Shown one piece after another: positions 9,684 through 18,574 of a stretch of 32,551 nucleotides of DNA. The stretch covers positions 1-32,551 of the forward strand of contig NZ_JAENYR010000039.1 of the NCBI RefSeq assembly GCF_016841685.1, read 5' to 3'. The stretch comes from Thiohalomonas denitrificans (GTDB lineage: Bacteria; Pseudomonadota; Gammaproteobacteria; Thiohalomonadales; Thiohalomonadaceae). The notes below the pieces were generated by a model, which did not search any database, was not told the DNA's origin, and saw nothing but the letters and a program-made list of their open reading frames with translations. Within the stretch, counting starts at the first letter, position 1. Each line of letters starts with the position of its first letter. A program made the translations under genes and the position numbers.

Positions 9684-11573
9684 TTACAACTGGTATTCCA
9701 GCGCCAACTTGGACTGCAGCTTGCGCGCCTGACGGAATGCCTCTTTGAGGATGCGCCGATCCAGTTCGTTGAGTGTGTCGGGGTCGATGTGGTTGGAGAG
9801 TGGCTCTCCCTCTTCGGCCTGTTGCCGGTGGCTGCGCATGCGCAGCAGCTGAATGAAGTGATAGGCCTCCATCCAGGCATCCACATCCGTGCGCTTGAAA
9901 ACCCCTTCCCGCACGCCGCCTTCGAGCCGTCCGCCGGTGCTGGTGGCCTCCACATGATGGGCAAGCGCGTAGATCCGCGCTGCGTCCACGAACGGAGTAA
10001 TGCCTTGCACCTTCAGGTTGACGGTATGCGGATGCTCGCCGCCACTGGTAACCACGAAGTCGCGGAACAGACCCAGGGGCGGGCGATTGCGTAGCGCATT
10101 GGCCGCCATCTGACGACGAAAACGGCTGTTCTTCTCCACCCGGTCCAGCACCCACTGGCGCAGTTCGCGGGTCGCTTCCGGATCGCCCCGGAGGGGACGG
10201 AAGTCGAAAAAAATGCTCGCGTTCAACAGGTGTTCCGGGGTCCCCTGATCGATCCAGCGGCCGAATCGGCCTTTCCATTCGTCTAGGCTCAGGCAGCACT
10301 CCGGGTTACTGGCCATGATATTGCCGGGGCAGAGCGGGAACCCGCACTCCGCCAGGGCGTTGTTGATTTGCTCGGCAAGTGGCAGGAGCTCCTCACGGAC
10401 CGAATCGGCTGTACGTCCTTCGGGGAGTGAAAAAAGGATACCGTTGTCCTGGTCCGTCTTCAGCGTCTGTTCGTGGCGGCCCTCGCTGCCGAACGAGAGC
10501 CAGGTAAAGCCTACCGTGGGCAAGCCCGCATCATGCTCGACCAATTTGATGACGCGGCGGGTAAGACTGTCATTCAGCGCAGTGATGATCTGGGTCAACT
10601 GATCGACCGAGGCCCCTTGTGCCAGCATCTGATCCACCAGTCGGTGGACATCCTGACCCAGGCGCGCCAGTGTGGCCACGTCGCGGGCATCGGCGATTGA
10701 GCGGCTGAGACTGACCAGTCCCACACGCTGCAGTGAGAACAGATCCCGTTCAGAGAGAACGCCGATAAGCTGGCGATTTTCGACGACACAGAGATGTCCG
10801 AAGCCGGCCTGTGCCATCATCAGTGCCGCTTCATAGGCGCGTGCCGTGGGGGGGAGGGCAATGGGATCCGGCGTCATAACCTCACCGACCGGGAGGCTGA
10901 GGTCGGTTTCCGGTAGTGTTACCCGGGACAGAACGTCATGAAGTGTGAACACGCCGAGCGGCACACGGTTGGAGTCGATGATGATAATGCTGCCGACCCG
11001 CTCCTCTTGCATGCGCTGCAACGCCTCATGGAGAGGCGCATCGGGGCCGCACGCTACCGGCTGGCGGCGGATTAATCCCTGCAGAGCGGTGCTTAAAGAG
11101 GTGTCTTCCGACATCCGTGCCGCCGAGTTTGCCTGGACCGTACGTAGTGCGCTGTCGAGCAGACTGGCCAGGCGACGCGTACAGAAGTCCTGGAAAATCG
11201 GGCTTTTGACCAAAAGACGGTCGAACTCATCACGGGTCAATTCGTAGCAGAAAGTATCCTCGATGGCCGTGGTGGTGACGTGGGTCGCCCGTCGGGACAG
11301 CAGGGCCCCGATGGGGAAGCACTCTCCGGAGACCAGTTCCCAGGCACCTTCGTGGGTTTCGTCACCTTCGACTTCACCCCGAACCCGTCCCTGTTTGATG
11401 ACAAAAAACCGGCTGGCCGGCCCATCTTCCGGGCGAAGGATCGTTTCGCCGCGTCGATAGAAGACGAGTTTCAGGCGTTTGGCCATGTACTCCAGATGCG
11501 CCGACGTCATCTGGTCGAATGGCGCGTGGCGCTTCAAGAAGTTGATCACGGGTGTGAGGGGAGCTTGGGTCAT
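9684..11573 (-). CDS. Second DUF294 nucleotidyltransferase-like protein with cNMP-binding and CBS domains
   Basis: This is a paralogue of the gene at 5231 with the same order: cyclic-nucleotide-binding-like domain (MTSAHLEYMAKRLKL, FVIKQGRVRGEV), two CBS domains (GVFTLHDVLSRV, GVLSERDLFSL), nucleotidyltransferase core (FGSEGRHEQTLKTDQDNGI) and a C-terminal helical domain. The reading frame is open to an ATG at 11624, but those first 17 codons overlap a perfect sigma-54 promoter and would lie upstream of the transcript start. I therefore place the start at the ATG at 11573 (MTQAPLTPVINFLKRHAPFD), giving 629 residues. Expression should depend on sigma-54 and an enhancer-binding activator. Its 3' end abuts the heptanucleotide array. 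Confidence 0.88.
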   Translation of the reverse strand: MTQAPLTPVINFLKRHAPFDQMTSAHLEYMAKRLKLVFYRRGETILRPEDGPASRFFVIKQGRVRGEVEGDETHEGAWELVSGECFPIGALLSRRATHVTTTAIEDTFCYELTRDEFDRLLVKSPIFQDFCTRRLASLLDSALRTVQANSAARMSEDTSLSTALQGLIRRQPVACGPDAPLHEALQRMQEERVGSIIIIDSNRVPLGVFTLHDVLSRVTLPETDLSLPVGEVMTPDPIALPPTARAYEAALMMAQAGFGHLCVVENRQLIGVLSERDLFSLQRVGLVSLSRSIADARDVATLARLGQDVHRLVDQMLAQGASVDQLTQIITALNDSLTRRVIKLVEHDAGLPTVGFTWLSFGSEGRHEQTLKTDQDNGILFSLPEGRTADSVREELLPLAEQINNALAECGFPLCPGNIMASNPECCLSLDEWKGRFGRWIDQGTPEHLLNASIFFDFRPLRGDPEATRELRQWVLDRVEKNSRFRRQMAANALRNRPPLGLFRDFVVTSGGEHPHTVNLKVQGITPFVDAARIYALAHHVEATSTGGRLEGGVREGVFKRTDVDAWMEAYHFIQLLRMRSHRQQAEEGEPLSNHIDPDTLNELDRRILKEAFRQARKLQSKLALEYQL

Positions 11574-11607
11574 CAAGTACGGATCGCAATTTGATTGCCA
11601 TATACGT

Positions 11608-11623
11608 TGCAATGCGCGTGCCA
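11608..11623 (-). promoter_or_regulatory. Sigma-54 (-24/-12) promoter of the second DUF294 gene
   Basis: On the minus strand the sequence reads TGGCACGCGCATTGCA, which matches the consensus TGGCACG-N4-TTGCA at every defined base. The invariant GG and GC are separated by exactly ten bases. Transcription should begin near 11598, about 25 bases before the ATG at 11573. Confidence 0.9.
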
Positions 11624-11685
11624 TAATCCAGGCTCATGCGGATCAATGACTTGACAGACGTTAGGGGGAGTGCAGGTGTTTCTTT

Positions 11686-11722
11686 GTTACGCGTAGTAAC
11701 AGGGGGTGTTACGAATGGTAAC
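11686..11722. promoter_or_regulatory. Twin GTTAC-N5-GTAAC activator sites (UAS)
   Basis: Two palindromes, GTTACGCGTAGTAAC (11686-11700) and GTTACGAATGGTAAC (11708-11722), have centres 22 bp apart, about two helical turns. They lie about 95 and 117 bases upstream of the predicted sigma-54 start, the standard arrangement for an NtrC-type activator. The same palindrome occurs once more, before the kinase operon at 17427. The NtrC-type protein encoded at 12903-14240 is the natural candidate ligand; this is an inference. Confidence 0.75.
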
Positions 11723-11831
11723 AGGATGGGTTTGCCAGTGATAGACTCAGGGGCTACGGATCCCCGTCTCGGGGCTTTGAGGAGCTCCTCGATCACGGAT
11801 TTGGCGCCGCTTGAACGACCACTAGACGAGC

Positions 11832-12083
11832 AGCCTGTCCGAGAATAGCGACCGTCACGAGGGCAGTAGAGAATATCTGGAACCTATTCTCGAGGATGCC
11901 CGAGCCGACGATTGCAGGGAAGCACTCGGTAGAGCGAAGCAGGATGCCCGAGCGGACGAGTGCAGGGAAGCACTCGGTAGAGCGAAGCAGGATGCCCGAG
12001 CCGACGAGTGCAGGGAAGCACTCGGTAGAGCGAAGCAGGATGCCCGAGCCGAGTAGGCCAGTCTATTCTCGGGCAGGCTCCTA
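11832..12083. mobile_element. MITE-like element with CCTGTCCGAGAATAG terminal inverted repeats
   Basis: The left end AGCCTGTCCGAGAATAG (11832-11848) is answered by CTATTCTCGGGCAGGCT (12063-12079), 16 of 17 bases inverted. Inside are three tandem 48-bp units (starts 11895, 11943, 11991) and the beginning of a fourth. Units 2 and 3 each contain a perfect hairpin CGAGTGC-AGGGAA-GCACTCG; unit 1 has one mismatch. There is no transposase. A second element with the same ends lies at 23891-24008. The right end continues into CTAG, where the TAG is the stop codon of the neighbouring gene. Confidence 0.75.
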
Positions 12084-12518
12084 GCCGCCGAACAGTCTTC
12101 GCCACCAGCGACGGCGATTTTCGGGAGGCGGAAAGGCAGCCGGCAAGTCCGTTGGCGGTAGTGTGGATAACACCCAGCCGGGAAGCGGAGGTGGCCCGAA
12201 GCCCGGGCCGCATACACTGCCCAGGTTGTTGGGGTCATAGATCTTCGCCATCGAAGGGGCTTCAGGATCATCAATATAAACGATCCCGCAATAATCCTCC
12301 TTGTGCTCTCGACGCAGCAGGGAGTCGATTTCCGCAATAAAGACCGCGAACTCGTTCTTGGTGGCTGGCCGGTCGGGTGGCGCTTCGCCAATGGCGTAGA
12401 CAAACCAGTCGGTTTCGCTGGCGCGCAGACGTTCCCAGAAGCGATCCAGGTCTTGCCATTTCAGGAGATTGCGGAAGTATCCCTGATATTTGACGAGGAA
12501 AGGCTCTTTTGGATTCAT
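12081..12518 (-). CDS. Hypothetical cytoplasmic protein (145 aa)
   Basis: I do not recognise a family. The first two thirds are a globular acidic/aromatic sequence (KYQGYFRNLLKWQDLDRFWE, DWFVYAIGE, EFAVFIAEIDSLLRREHKED, CGIVYIDDPEAPSMAKIYDP). The last third is rich in Pro and Gly (GPGFGPPPLPGW) and ends in a basic RRRWWRRLFGG tail. There is no signal peptide or membrane helix. The composition and codon use look like a real gene. The stop codon TAG lies in the terminal sequence of the MITE-like element, so the original C-terminus may have been replaced. It is probably monocistronic. Confidence 0.7.
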   Translation of the reverse strand: MNPKEPFLVKYQGYFRNLLKWQDLDRFWERLRASETDWFVYAIGEAPPDRPATKNEFAVFIAEIDSLLRREHKEDYCGIVYIDDPEAPSMAKIYDPNNLGSVCGPGFGPPPLPGWVLSTLPPTDLPAAFPPPENRRRWWRRLFGG

Positions 12519-12902
12519 GACGATAAGATACCGAAGTCCGGTTCATGGATACACCCAGCCATGCCAGGGTAAACGCATACTCCCATTTTTGATACCGGCG
12601 AACGAACTAAGTCCTGATAGCAGGTATGCTGTGAATACGACCTACGGGGATGTAGGAAGTGAACATTATGCAGGAGCAATCATCTTTCATCCATGTACGC
12701 TCGAGGGCAGCATCCCTCGACAAGTGTGCTCCTGCATTGTCTAACACCGCCGTCCGTGGCGGCGTGCTGCCGACGACCGGCTATCAAGGACTTACACCGC
12801 TCGCTTCGAAGTATGCGGTTGCCCTGCCAGCCATGCAGTTGTGCTGCAAACGATCCGACAGCCCTTACACTCCCTGCAGAGGGACAGGTTGCCCGCGGTG
12901 GT
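12519..12902. other. Intergenic region without recognisable gene
   Basis: These 384 bases lie between the start of the hypothetical gene and the end of the response-regulator gene. Short frames exist on the plus strand but lack ribosome sites and overlap the regulator in antisense. I see no RNA gene, terminator with a T run, or repeat here. Confidence 0.5.
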
Positions 12903-14240
12903 TTAGAAAACGGGGCTGCGGTTGCGCGGAATCCCCAGTTTCTGGCGGCGCTCCCAGAGGGTTTTGCGGCTGACGCCCAGCTGCCTGGCCAATTCGGTTT
13001 CGGTCATCTGCATCTCGTGTTCACGCACGAAGCGGACGAAGTATTCGTCGAGGGAGAGATTATCGGCTGGTGCGGCATCGGTCGGCGCACTCGTTGCACC
13101 ACCTTCCAGCGGCAGCAGGTCGACGGAGACAGTGTCGCCCTCACTTAATATAACCGCCCGTTCCAGCACATTTTCCAGCTCACGAACGTTGCCCGGCCAC
13201 GGGTAGCGCCGGATGCGCTCCACGGCGTCGGCGGAGATCTGCATCGGGGGCCGGTTCAGACGGCGACAGGTCTTGTTCAGCAGGACCCGCGCCAGCTCTT
13301 CAATATCATCACCCCGGTTCCGCAGTGGTGGCAGGGCGATTTCCATCACATGTAACCGGAAGTAAAGGTCGTTGCGAAAGCGCCCGTCATTGACCCGTTT
13401 TTGAAGATTACGGTGGGTGGCGGCAACCAGACGGATATCGGCCTTGCGGGACTGGGTGGAGCCGACCCGGCGGATCTCGCCCTCCTGAAGCACCCGTAGC
13501 AGACGAGCCTGGGCCTCAAGGGGCAGCTCGCCGATTTCATCGAGGAAGAGGGTCCCGCCATCGGCGGCCTCGACCAGACCACGGTGGCTCTCCACAGCGC
13601 CGGTGAATGCGCCTTTTTCGTGACCGAACAGCTCTGATTCGATCAACCCTTCGGGGATGGCAGCGCAGTTGACGGTGATGATCGGGGCCTTGCGCCGAGC
13701 GCTGTGTTCGTGGACCGCCCGGGCGACCAGCTCCTTACCGGTACCCGATTCTCCCAGGATCAGCACGGTGGTATCGGCGGGGGCCACCTTTTGAATGCGG
13801 GCAAAGACCTCCTGCATGGCGGAACAGGTGCCGATGATCCCCTCGATGGGATAGGCGCGGGAGAGCTCCGACTTCAATACCTCATTGTGGCGGGCCAACT
13901 CGCCCTGCTTGAGAATGCGTTCGACGGTCATCACCATATCGTCGTGATCGAACGGTTTGGCAATGTAGTCCACCGCCCCCATTTTCATCGAATCAACGGC
14001 TGAGCGAACGCTGGCGTAGCTGGTCATGATGAGCACCGGTACCTCGCCGATAATGTCGGTTCCCGGGGCACCGGGAAGGCGTAGATCGGCGATGATCAGC
14101 TGGAAATCGCCCGGTGTGAAGTTAGCCACGGCTTCACCGACGGAACCGGCTTCGGATACGCCGTAGCCGTGTCGCTCCAGCAGCCGGCGCAAAGCGGTGC
14201 GGATGATCGCCTCATCTTCGACAATCAATATCTGTTTCAT
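12903..14240 (-). CDS. NtrC-type sigma-54-dependent response regulator
   Basis: The 445-residue protein has three classical domains. The receiver (1-115) has the acidic pair Glu8/Asp9, phospho-acceptor Asp52 (IIADLRLPG) and Lys95 (YIAKPF). The AAA+ domain (about 135-370) has Walker A GESGTGKE at 163-170 and the sigma-54 contact loop GAFTGA at 210-215. A Fis-type helix-turn-helix lies at the C-terminus ([20 protein letters not shown]). It should be phosphorylated by the kinase whose gene it overlaps by four bases (ATGA). It should then bind upstream sites and open sigma-54 promoters. A perfect sigma-54 promoter with twin palindromes lies only 1.3 kb away at 11608-11722. Confidence 0.95.
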   Translation of the reverse strand: MKQILIVEDEAIIRTALRRLLERHGYGVSEAGSVGEAVANFTPGDFQLIIADLRLPGAPGTDIIGEVPVLIMTSYASVRSAVDSMKMGAVDYIAKPFDHDDMVMTVERILKQGELARHNEVLKSELSRAYPIEGIIGTCSAMQEVFARIQKVAPADTTVLILGESGTGKELVARAVHEHSARRKAPIITVNCAAIPEGLIESELFGHEKGAFTGAVESHRGLVEAADGGTLFLDEIGELPLEAQARLLRVLQEGEIRRVGSTQSRKADIRLVAATHRNLQKRVNDGRFRNDLYFRLHVMEIALPPLRNRGDDIEELARVLLNKTCRRLNRPPMQISADAVERIRRYPWPGNVRELENVLERAVILSEGDTVSVDLLPLEGGATSAPTDAAPADNLSLDEYFVRFVREHEMQMTETELARQLGVSRKTLWERRQKLGIPRNRSPVF

Positions 14241-17215
14241 ACGGTTTCCTGCATTTGAGCGGAATTCAGGGAGCGCTCACCGGTGGCGGGGAGTTGCACT
14301 TGTACCCGAATCCCGCCATCCGGAATGCTGTCGATAGTGACGCTTCCCGAGTGTTCCTGGACGATGTTGTACACCATTGGCAGTCCGAGGCCTGTGCCTT
14401 CGCCGGGCTCCTTGGTGGTGAAAAATGGTTCAAAGACCTGATCGAGCTCGTCCGGATCGATACCGCTGCCGTGATCAACGATCTCGATCATAACGTAATC
14501 GGCCTGTTCGAAGGCCGAGACCTGGATGCGCTCTCCGGGTGCGGAAGCGTCGCAGGCATTACTGAGCAGGTTTACGAAGACCTGGACCAGGCGCTGGTGA
14601 TCACCGATGGCCGAGAGTGATGGTGAACAGTCCACGTCGAACTGCAGCTGCTTGCCCGAATGGCTGAGTCGCACCAGTCGGACCGACTCGTCGATGGTCT
14701 GGGCCAGACTGACCGAAACGGGTGTGTGATCGGCCAGCGTACCGCTGTGGCTGAAGCTGACCAGTGACTGCACGATGGCCGAGATGCGGCGGGTCTGCAT
14801 GAGGATCTGTTCCAGCCCCTCTTCGGTCAGTTCCTCATCGCGCTCGCTGAGCAGGTTTTGCGCCAGACAGGCGATCCCGGTGACCGGGTTTCCCACCTCA
14901 TGCGCCACGCCGGCCGCCAGTCGGCCTACGGAGGCGAGTCGTTCACTGTGGGCCAACTCCGATTCGAGCCGGTAGAGGTCGGTCAGGTCTTCCACCAGAA
15001 TGACGGTGCCGCCGGGCTGGATCTCGCTGTATCCGGTGCCCGGTCCCTCGATGGCGGCCTTGTGAAGGTTGAAAACCCGCGTTTCCCTGCCGTCCCGCAT
15101 TTTGATTTTGTGCAGGTGATTGTCCTGGGCGTGCAGGAAACCGCACAGCAGCCCCGACCACGGTTCGGCCAGTGCCTTTAGGGGAAGTCCGACGGCATGG
15201 CGGTAAGGGACGCCGGAGATGGCCTGCATCGCCACGTTCCAGCTCACCACCTCCCGGTCCGGTCCCAGCGAGCAGACCCCCAGGGGCAAGTCGTGTAGCA
15301 CCTGGCGATGGTAGCGGCGCAAATCGTCGAGCTCGGCCGCCAGCCCCTTGAGGCGGGTTCGGGAGTCTTCCAGCCGCTGCTCCATGTAGCGCACGCTCGC
15401 TGAAAGGGCGGTACGGGCGCCAGATTCGATCTGCAGGCGTTGATCCACGATCATGCGCGCCAGTACCGGCCCCACCAATCCCGATAGGTTTCGCTCGATG
15501 CGCTCGCGCACCCGCCGTAACTCGGTCCGAGAGGTGGGCTCCGAAGCCACGCCCAGATCCTTGAGGGCACGCTCCACCTCATGCTCAGCCATCTCCTGGC
15601 CGGTAATCAACGCCAGCTGTTCGCGGATCTGCTCCAGCGAGCCCGCCACCAGCGTGCCCCGGGGCGGCCCCACGCCCTCCCTGCAGCAAGCCTGCGCGGC
15701 CTCCAGTTCCGAGTCCCGCGGTCGCCACAGCAATGAACCGGTTACGAAAAGTAGTGCGTTTACCGTCAGCGACCAGAATGTGGCCGGGCTCCAGGGATCG
15801 CCGGTATCGGAGCCCAGTACCTGGAGTGGATCGATTGCGTTGCGGATCAGTCCGGACTCCTCGAACAGTGGCAGCAGGAGCGTGACCGTCCAGACCCCGG
15901 CCCCGCCAAGTAGGCCGAGGATAAAGCCGGTGTGGGTGGCTCGACGCCAATAGAGCAGCCCGACGATACCGGGCAGGAACTGGGCTACTGCCACGAAGGA
16001 GATAAGCCCCAGTCGGGCGAGCCCCTGGTTGCGCTCCAGAAGCAGGAAAAAGCCGTATCCCGCCAGGATGATGATGGCGATCAGCAGTCTACGACCCCAC
16101 AGCAGCCAGCGGTACAGGTCCGTCTCAGGTTTGAGCTGCGGTGGGAAACTGGCCGGCAGCACCAGATGATTCATGCACATGGCCGCCAGCGCCAGGGTGG
16201 TAACGATCATCATCGCCGAAGCCGCCGATACCCCACCGATGAAGGTCAGGACCGGCAGGAGTGTCGAGCCGCTCTCCAGGGTGATGCCGAGCACATAGAA
16301 ATCGGCGGCCATTTCCGGAGAGAGGTGCATACCCGCCCAGAGGATGGGAGGAATGGCGAGGTTGAGGACCAGCAGAAACAGAGGGAATCCCCAACTCGCC
16401 ACCGACAGCGATTGACCCTCCAGGTTCTCGGTGAAGGTCATGTGGAACTGGCGGGGCAGCAGAAAGGCCGCAGCGAAGGAGAGTAGCAGCAGGGTGGCCC
16501 ACGGTCCTTCCCGTACCGGTCGATAAAGGTTCTCCAGGGCCTCGGGGTGCCGCTGGAGCCACTCTTCCATTCCTCCCAGTCCGCCGAAGACGCCGTATAC
16601 CGCAAACAGGCCGACGATGATCAGCGCCGTCAGTTTCACCAGGGATTCAAAGGCGATGGCCACCACCAGCCCTTCGTGTTTCTCCCGGGCCGAGATATGC
16701 CGCGCGCCGAAGAGGATGGCGAACAGCGTGATCGTGATGCAAAAAGCCAGCGCGATGAGATGGGGGGCCGACTCGTGGGTCAGCACCTGAAGCGACTCGG
16801 TGACGGCCCGTATCTGCAGGGCAATATAGGGGAGAACACCCGCCAGCATGAACAGGGTCACCAGCACTCCTGCCAGCTGGCTCTGATAGCGAAAGGCGAA
16901 GACATCGGCCAGTGAGGCCAGCTGGTAATCGCGGGTAAGCCGCAGGATCGGCTGCAACAGGACGGGGGTCAGCAGAAAGGCCAGCGTTACCCCGAGGTAT
17001 ATGGTCAGGAAGTTGTAGCCCTGCTCCTGGGCGAATCCGACGCTGCCGTAATAAGTCCAGGAGGTGGCGTAGACGCCGAGCGAAAGGACGTAGGTCGCGG
17101 GATGCCGTGCCAGGCGGGCCGGTAGCCAGCCGCGATCGGCGGCATAGGCGACGACAAAGAGGAGCCCCAGATAGGCCACCCCCGCCAAAAACAGCTGCCA
17201 GAGCTCAAACTTCAT
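14237..17215 (-). CDS. Histidine kinase with N-terminal sodium:solute symporter domain
   Basis: The 992-residue hybrid carries an SSS/PutP-like 12-13 helix domain over residues 1-500. It is followed by a linker coiled coil (about 590-640), a PAS domain starting near 640 ([18 protein letters not shown]), and HisKA with phospho-acceptor His772 ([15 protein letters not shown]). The HATPase has N box [11 protein letters not shown]1 [10 protein letters not shown] and G2 GEGTGLGL. It lacks a C-terminal receiver. This is the CrbS/MxtR architecture, known to control acetate metabolism in Vibrio and Pseudomonas. It probably senses transport or presence of a small carboxylate at the inner membrane. It is translationally coupled to the NtrC-type regulator downstream and overlaps the small membrane gene upstream by 11 bases. 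Confidence 0.94.
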   Translation of the reverse strand: MKFELWQLFLAGVAYLGLLFVVAYAADRGWLPARLARHPATYVLSLGVYATSWTYYGSVGFAQEQGYNFLTIYLGVTLAFLLTPVLLQPILRLTRDYQLASLADVFAFRYQSQLAGVLVTLFMLAGVLPYIALQIRAVTESLQVLTHESAPHLIALAFCITITLFAILFGARHISAREKHEGLVVAIAFESLVKLTALIIVGLFAVYGVFGGLGGMEEWLQRHPEALENLYRPVREGPWATLLLLSFAAAFLLPRQFHMTFTENLEGQSLSVASWGFPLFLLVLNLAIPPILWAGMHLSPEMAADFYVLGITLESGSTLLPVLTFIGGVSAASAMMIVTTLALAAMCMNHLVLPASFPPQLKPETDLYRWLLWGRRLLIAIIILAGYGFFLLLERNQGLARLGLISFVAVAQFLPGIVGLLYWRRATHTGFILGLLGGAGVWTVTLLLPLFEESGLIRNAIDPLQVLGSDTGDPWSPATFWSLTVNALLFVTGSLLWRPRDSELEAAQACCREGVGPPRGTLVAGSLEQIREQLALITGQEMAEHEVERALKDLGVASEPTSRTELRRVRERIERNLSGLVGPVLARMIVDQRLQIESGARTALSASVRYMEQRLEDSRTRLKGLAAELDDLRRYHRQVLHDLPLGVCSLGPDREVVSWNVAMQAISGVPYRHAVGLPLKALAEPWSGLLCGFLHAQDNHLHKIKMRDGRETRVFNLHKAAIEGPGTGYSEIQPGGTVILVEDLTDLYRLESELAHSERLASVGRLAAGVAHEVGNPVTGIACLAQNLLSERDEELTEEGLEQILMQTRRISAIVQSLVSFSHSGTLADHTPVSVSLAQTIDESVRLVRLSHSGKQLQFDVDCSPSLSAIGDHQRLVQVFVNLLSNACDASAPGERIQVSAFEQADYVMIEIVDHGSGIDPDELDQVFEPFFTTKEPGEGTGLGLPMVYNIVQEHSGSVTIDSIPDGGIRVQVQLPATGERSLNSAQMQETV

Positions 17216-17405
17216 CGTTCAGGAAGCGACGTTGCAGCCGGGCGGCCAGGAAGATGAGAGCGCCCCAGAGCAGGTAGGGGAGATACCACGGCGAATCGTC
17301 CGCAGCCCAGATCGCTTTCAGCGGCGAGACGAGCAGCAGAATCGCAAACAGAAACAGCAGAATGACACGGTCGATGGAACCGCCGGTTTCAGAATGCTTT
17401 GCCAT
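17205..17405 (-). CDS. Small two-helix membrane protein preceding the SSS-kinase
   Basis: The 66-residue protein has two hydrophobic stretches, RVILLFLFAILLLVSPLKAIW (about 13-33) and YLPYLLWGALIFLAARL (41-57), with a basic end RRFLNDEV. It overlaps the kinase start by 11 bases, so the pair is coupled. It resembles in size and position the small subunits that accompany SSS transporters (compare DUF4212 at 9070), and may assist the symporter-like sensor domain. That role is inferred. A GTTAC-N5-GTAAC palindrome lies 22 bases before its ATG. Confidence 0.8.
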   Translation of the reverse strand: MAKHSETGGSIDRVILLFLFAILLLVSPLKAIWAADDSPWYLPYLLWGALIFLAARLQRRFLNDEV

Positions 17406-17426
17406 CGAAGCAGCATACCAATGGAC

Positions 17427-17441
17427 GTTACAAAACGTAAC
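17427..17441. promoter_or_regulatory. Third GTTAC-N5-GTAAC palindrome, before the kinase operon
   Basis: GTTACAAAACGTAAC lies 21 bases upstream of the small membrane gene's ATG, in the 68-base gap after gluQ. It has the same half-sites and spacing as the pair at 11686-11722. Its closeness to the start codon suggests autoregulation, possibly repression, rather than a distant enhancer. I found no consensus sigma-54 promoter next to it. Confidence 0.6.
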
Positions 17442-17473
17442 ATCCTGATGATTCTACTGCAAACGACTCCTGC

Positions 17474-18367
17474 TCAGGGGCAGGTCAGCTTTTTTACGGC
17501 AGGAATGTGCGTCGCTTCCCAATGTTCAATGGCCCAGCGCCAAAACTCGTCCAGATTGACGCGTAGTAATTCAGTGGGCGGATGCTGGCCCAGAAGGGCC
17601 AATGCCCGAACCAAGGCGGCCAGCGGCGTGAGGGGATCAATGGGGGGAGCATGGGTCTGCTTGCTGAGTTTCTGTCCTGAGGCATCGACCACCACGGGCA
17701 GGTGCAGGTAGGAGGGTGTCGGCACCCCGAGTAACCGCTGCAGATAGATCTGGCGCGGTGTGGAATCGATCAGATCACTGCCGCGCACCACTTCGGTGAT
17801 CCCCTGTTCGGCATCATCCACGACGACGGCGAGCTGGTAGGCAAACAGCCCGTCCGCCCGGCGAATGACGAAGTCTCCCACATCGCATTCGAGCTCCTGT
17901 GCAAGCGTTCCCTGGACCTGGTCTTCAAAGGTTATCTGCTGTCCGGCCACATTGACCCGTACCGTTCGGGCTTGCCGACCGACCGGCGTGGCGGTTCGAC
18001 AGTTGCCGGGATAGACGCCGGGCGTGCCTCCGATGGCGGTGATGGCATCGGCCACCTCCTTGCGGGAACAGACACACCCGTAGGCGATTCCCAGCCGTTC
18101 CAGCTCTCTCAAAGCAGCACTGTAAGCCTCGTCACGTCGGCTCTGGTAGACCACTTTGCCGTCCCAGTGCAACCCGAAGGCCTCGAGCCAGCGCAGAATG
18201 GCATCCGCAGCGCTGGGGACTTCCCGCGGCCGGTCGACGTCCTCCATGCGTACCAGCCACAGTCCGTCTTGACTGCGTGCCTGCAGGAAACTGCCGACGG
18301 CGGCCACCAGCGATCCGAAGTGCAGTGGTCCGGTAGGCGAGGGGGCAAAACGGCCTATGTAATCCAT
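17474..18367 (-). CDS. gluQ: Glutamyl-Q tRNA(Asp) synthetase
   Basis: GluQ (YadB) is the catalytic-domain-only paralogue of glutamyl-tRNA synthetase and attaches glutamate to queuosine-34 of tRNA(Asp). The 297-residue protein starts at MDYIGRFAPSPTGPLHFGS, which contains the HIGH-type motif. The KMSKS counterpart is QKLSKQTHAP near residue 235. A zinc-binding cluster begins CVCSRKEV near 100 and continues to PGNCR. There is no anticodon-binding domain, as expected. I set the start at 18367; the frame runs further upstream to 18427, but that part is not family-like. The gene lies after dksA on the same strand, the common gammaproteobacterial order. Confidence 0.93.
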   Translation of the reverse strand: MDYIGRFAPSPTGPLHFGSLVAAVGSFLQARSQDGLWLVRMEDVDRPREVPSAADAILRWLEAFGLHWDGKVVYQSRRDEAYSAALRELERLGIAYGCVCSRKEVADAITAIGGTPGVYPGNCRTATPVGRQARTVRVNVAGQQITFEDQVQGTLAQELECDVGDFVIRRADGLFAYQLAVVVDDAEQGITEVVRGSDLIDSTPRQIYLQRLLGVPTPSYLHLPVVVDASGQKLSKQTHAPPIDPLTPLAALVRALALLGQHPPTELLRVNLDEFWRWAIEHWEATHIPAVKKLTCP

Positions 18368-18473
18368 ATTGCTTGCTGGGTATTTGAATATTCCGCAAAG
18401 CGCGCAAGAAGAATACGGCACCAACATATCAGCCCCCTCGGGGCAACCTGACGGGCCTTATGCCAGCAATTTC

Positions 18474-18513
18474 CCTCCGCGAACCTCCGCGCACTCTGCG
18501 TCTCTGCGGTGAA
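18474..18513. repeat. Nonamer-phased intergenic repeat (CCTCCGCG / TCTGCG type)
   Basis: CCTCCGCGAACCTCCGCG is followed by ACTCTGCG and TCTCTGCGG, which align with a period of about nine bases. It is a single arm without an obvious inverted partner and lies between dksA and gluQ. Similar sequences are common between genes of environmental proteobacteria. Confidence 0.55.
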
Positions 18514-18528
18514 TTTCCCTTTTAAATG

Positions 18529-18555
18529 AAAAAAGGGGCACCCGGCCCCCTTTTT
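18529..18555 (-). terminator. Rho-independent terminator after dksA
   Basis: An A/G arm (AAAAAAGGGG, 18529-18538) pairs with CCCCTTTTT (18547-18555) around an eight-base loop. Read on the minus strand it ends in six T, 20 bases past the dksA stop. The symmetrical T runs allow action in either direction. It separates dksA from gluQ, so some gluQ expression may depend on readthrough or a promoter in 18370-18520. Confidence 0.85.
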
Positions 18556-18574
18556 CGGTACCAGCTCGGACACC

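Noticed and set aside
11895-12038. Possible CRISPR array (three regular direct repeats)
   Set aside because: The 48-bp units are contiguous, without unique spacers, and are bounded by terminal inverted repeats, so they belong to a MITE-like element.
12693-13148. Plus-strand frame possibly filling the gap before the response regulator
   Set aside because: More than half is antisense to the regulator, there is no ribosome site, and the translation has no recognisable pattern.
17403-17425. Sigma-54 promoter before the kinase operon (TTGGTATGCTGCTTCG)
   Set aside because: The -12 dinucleotide is CG rather than GC and the -24 element is poor.
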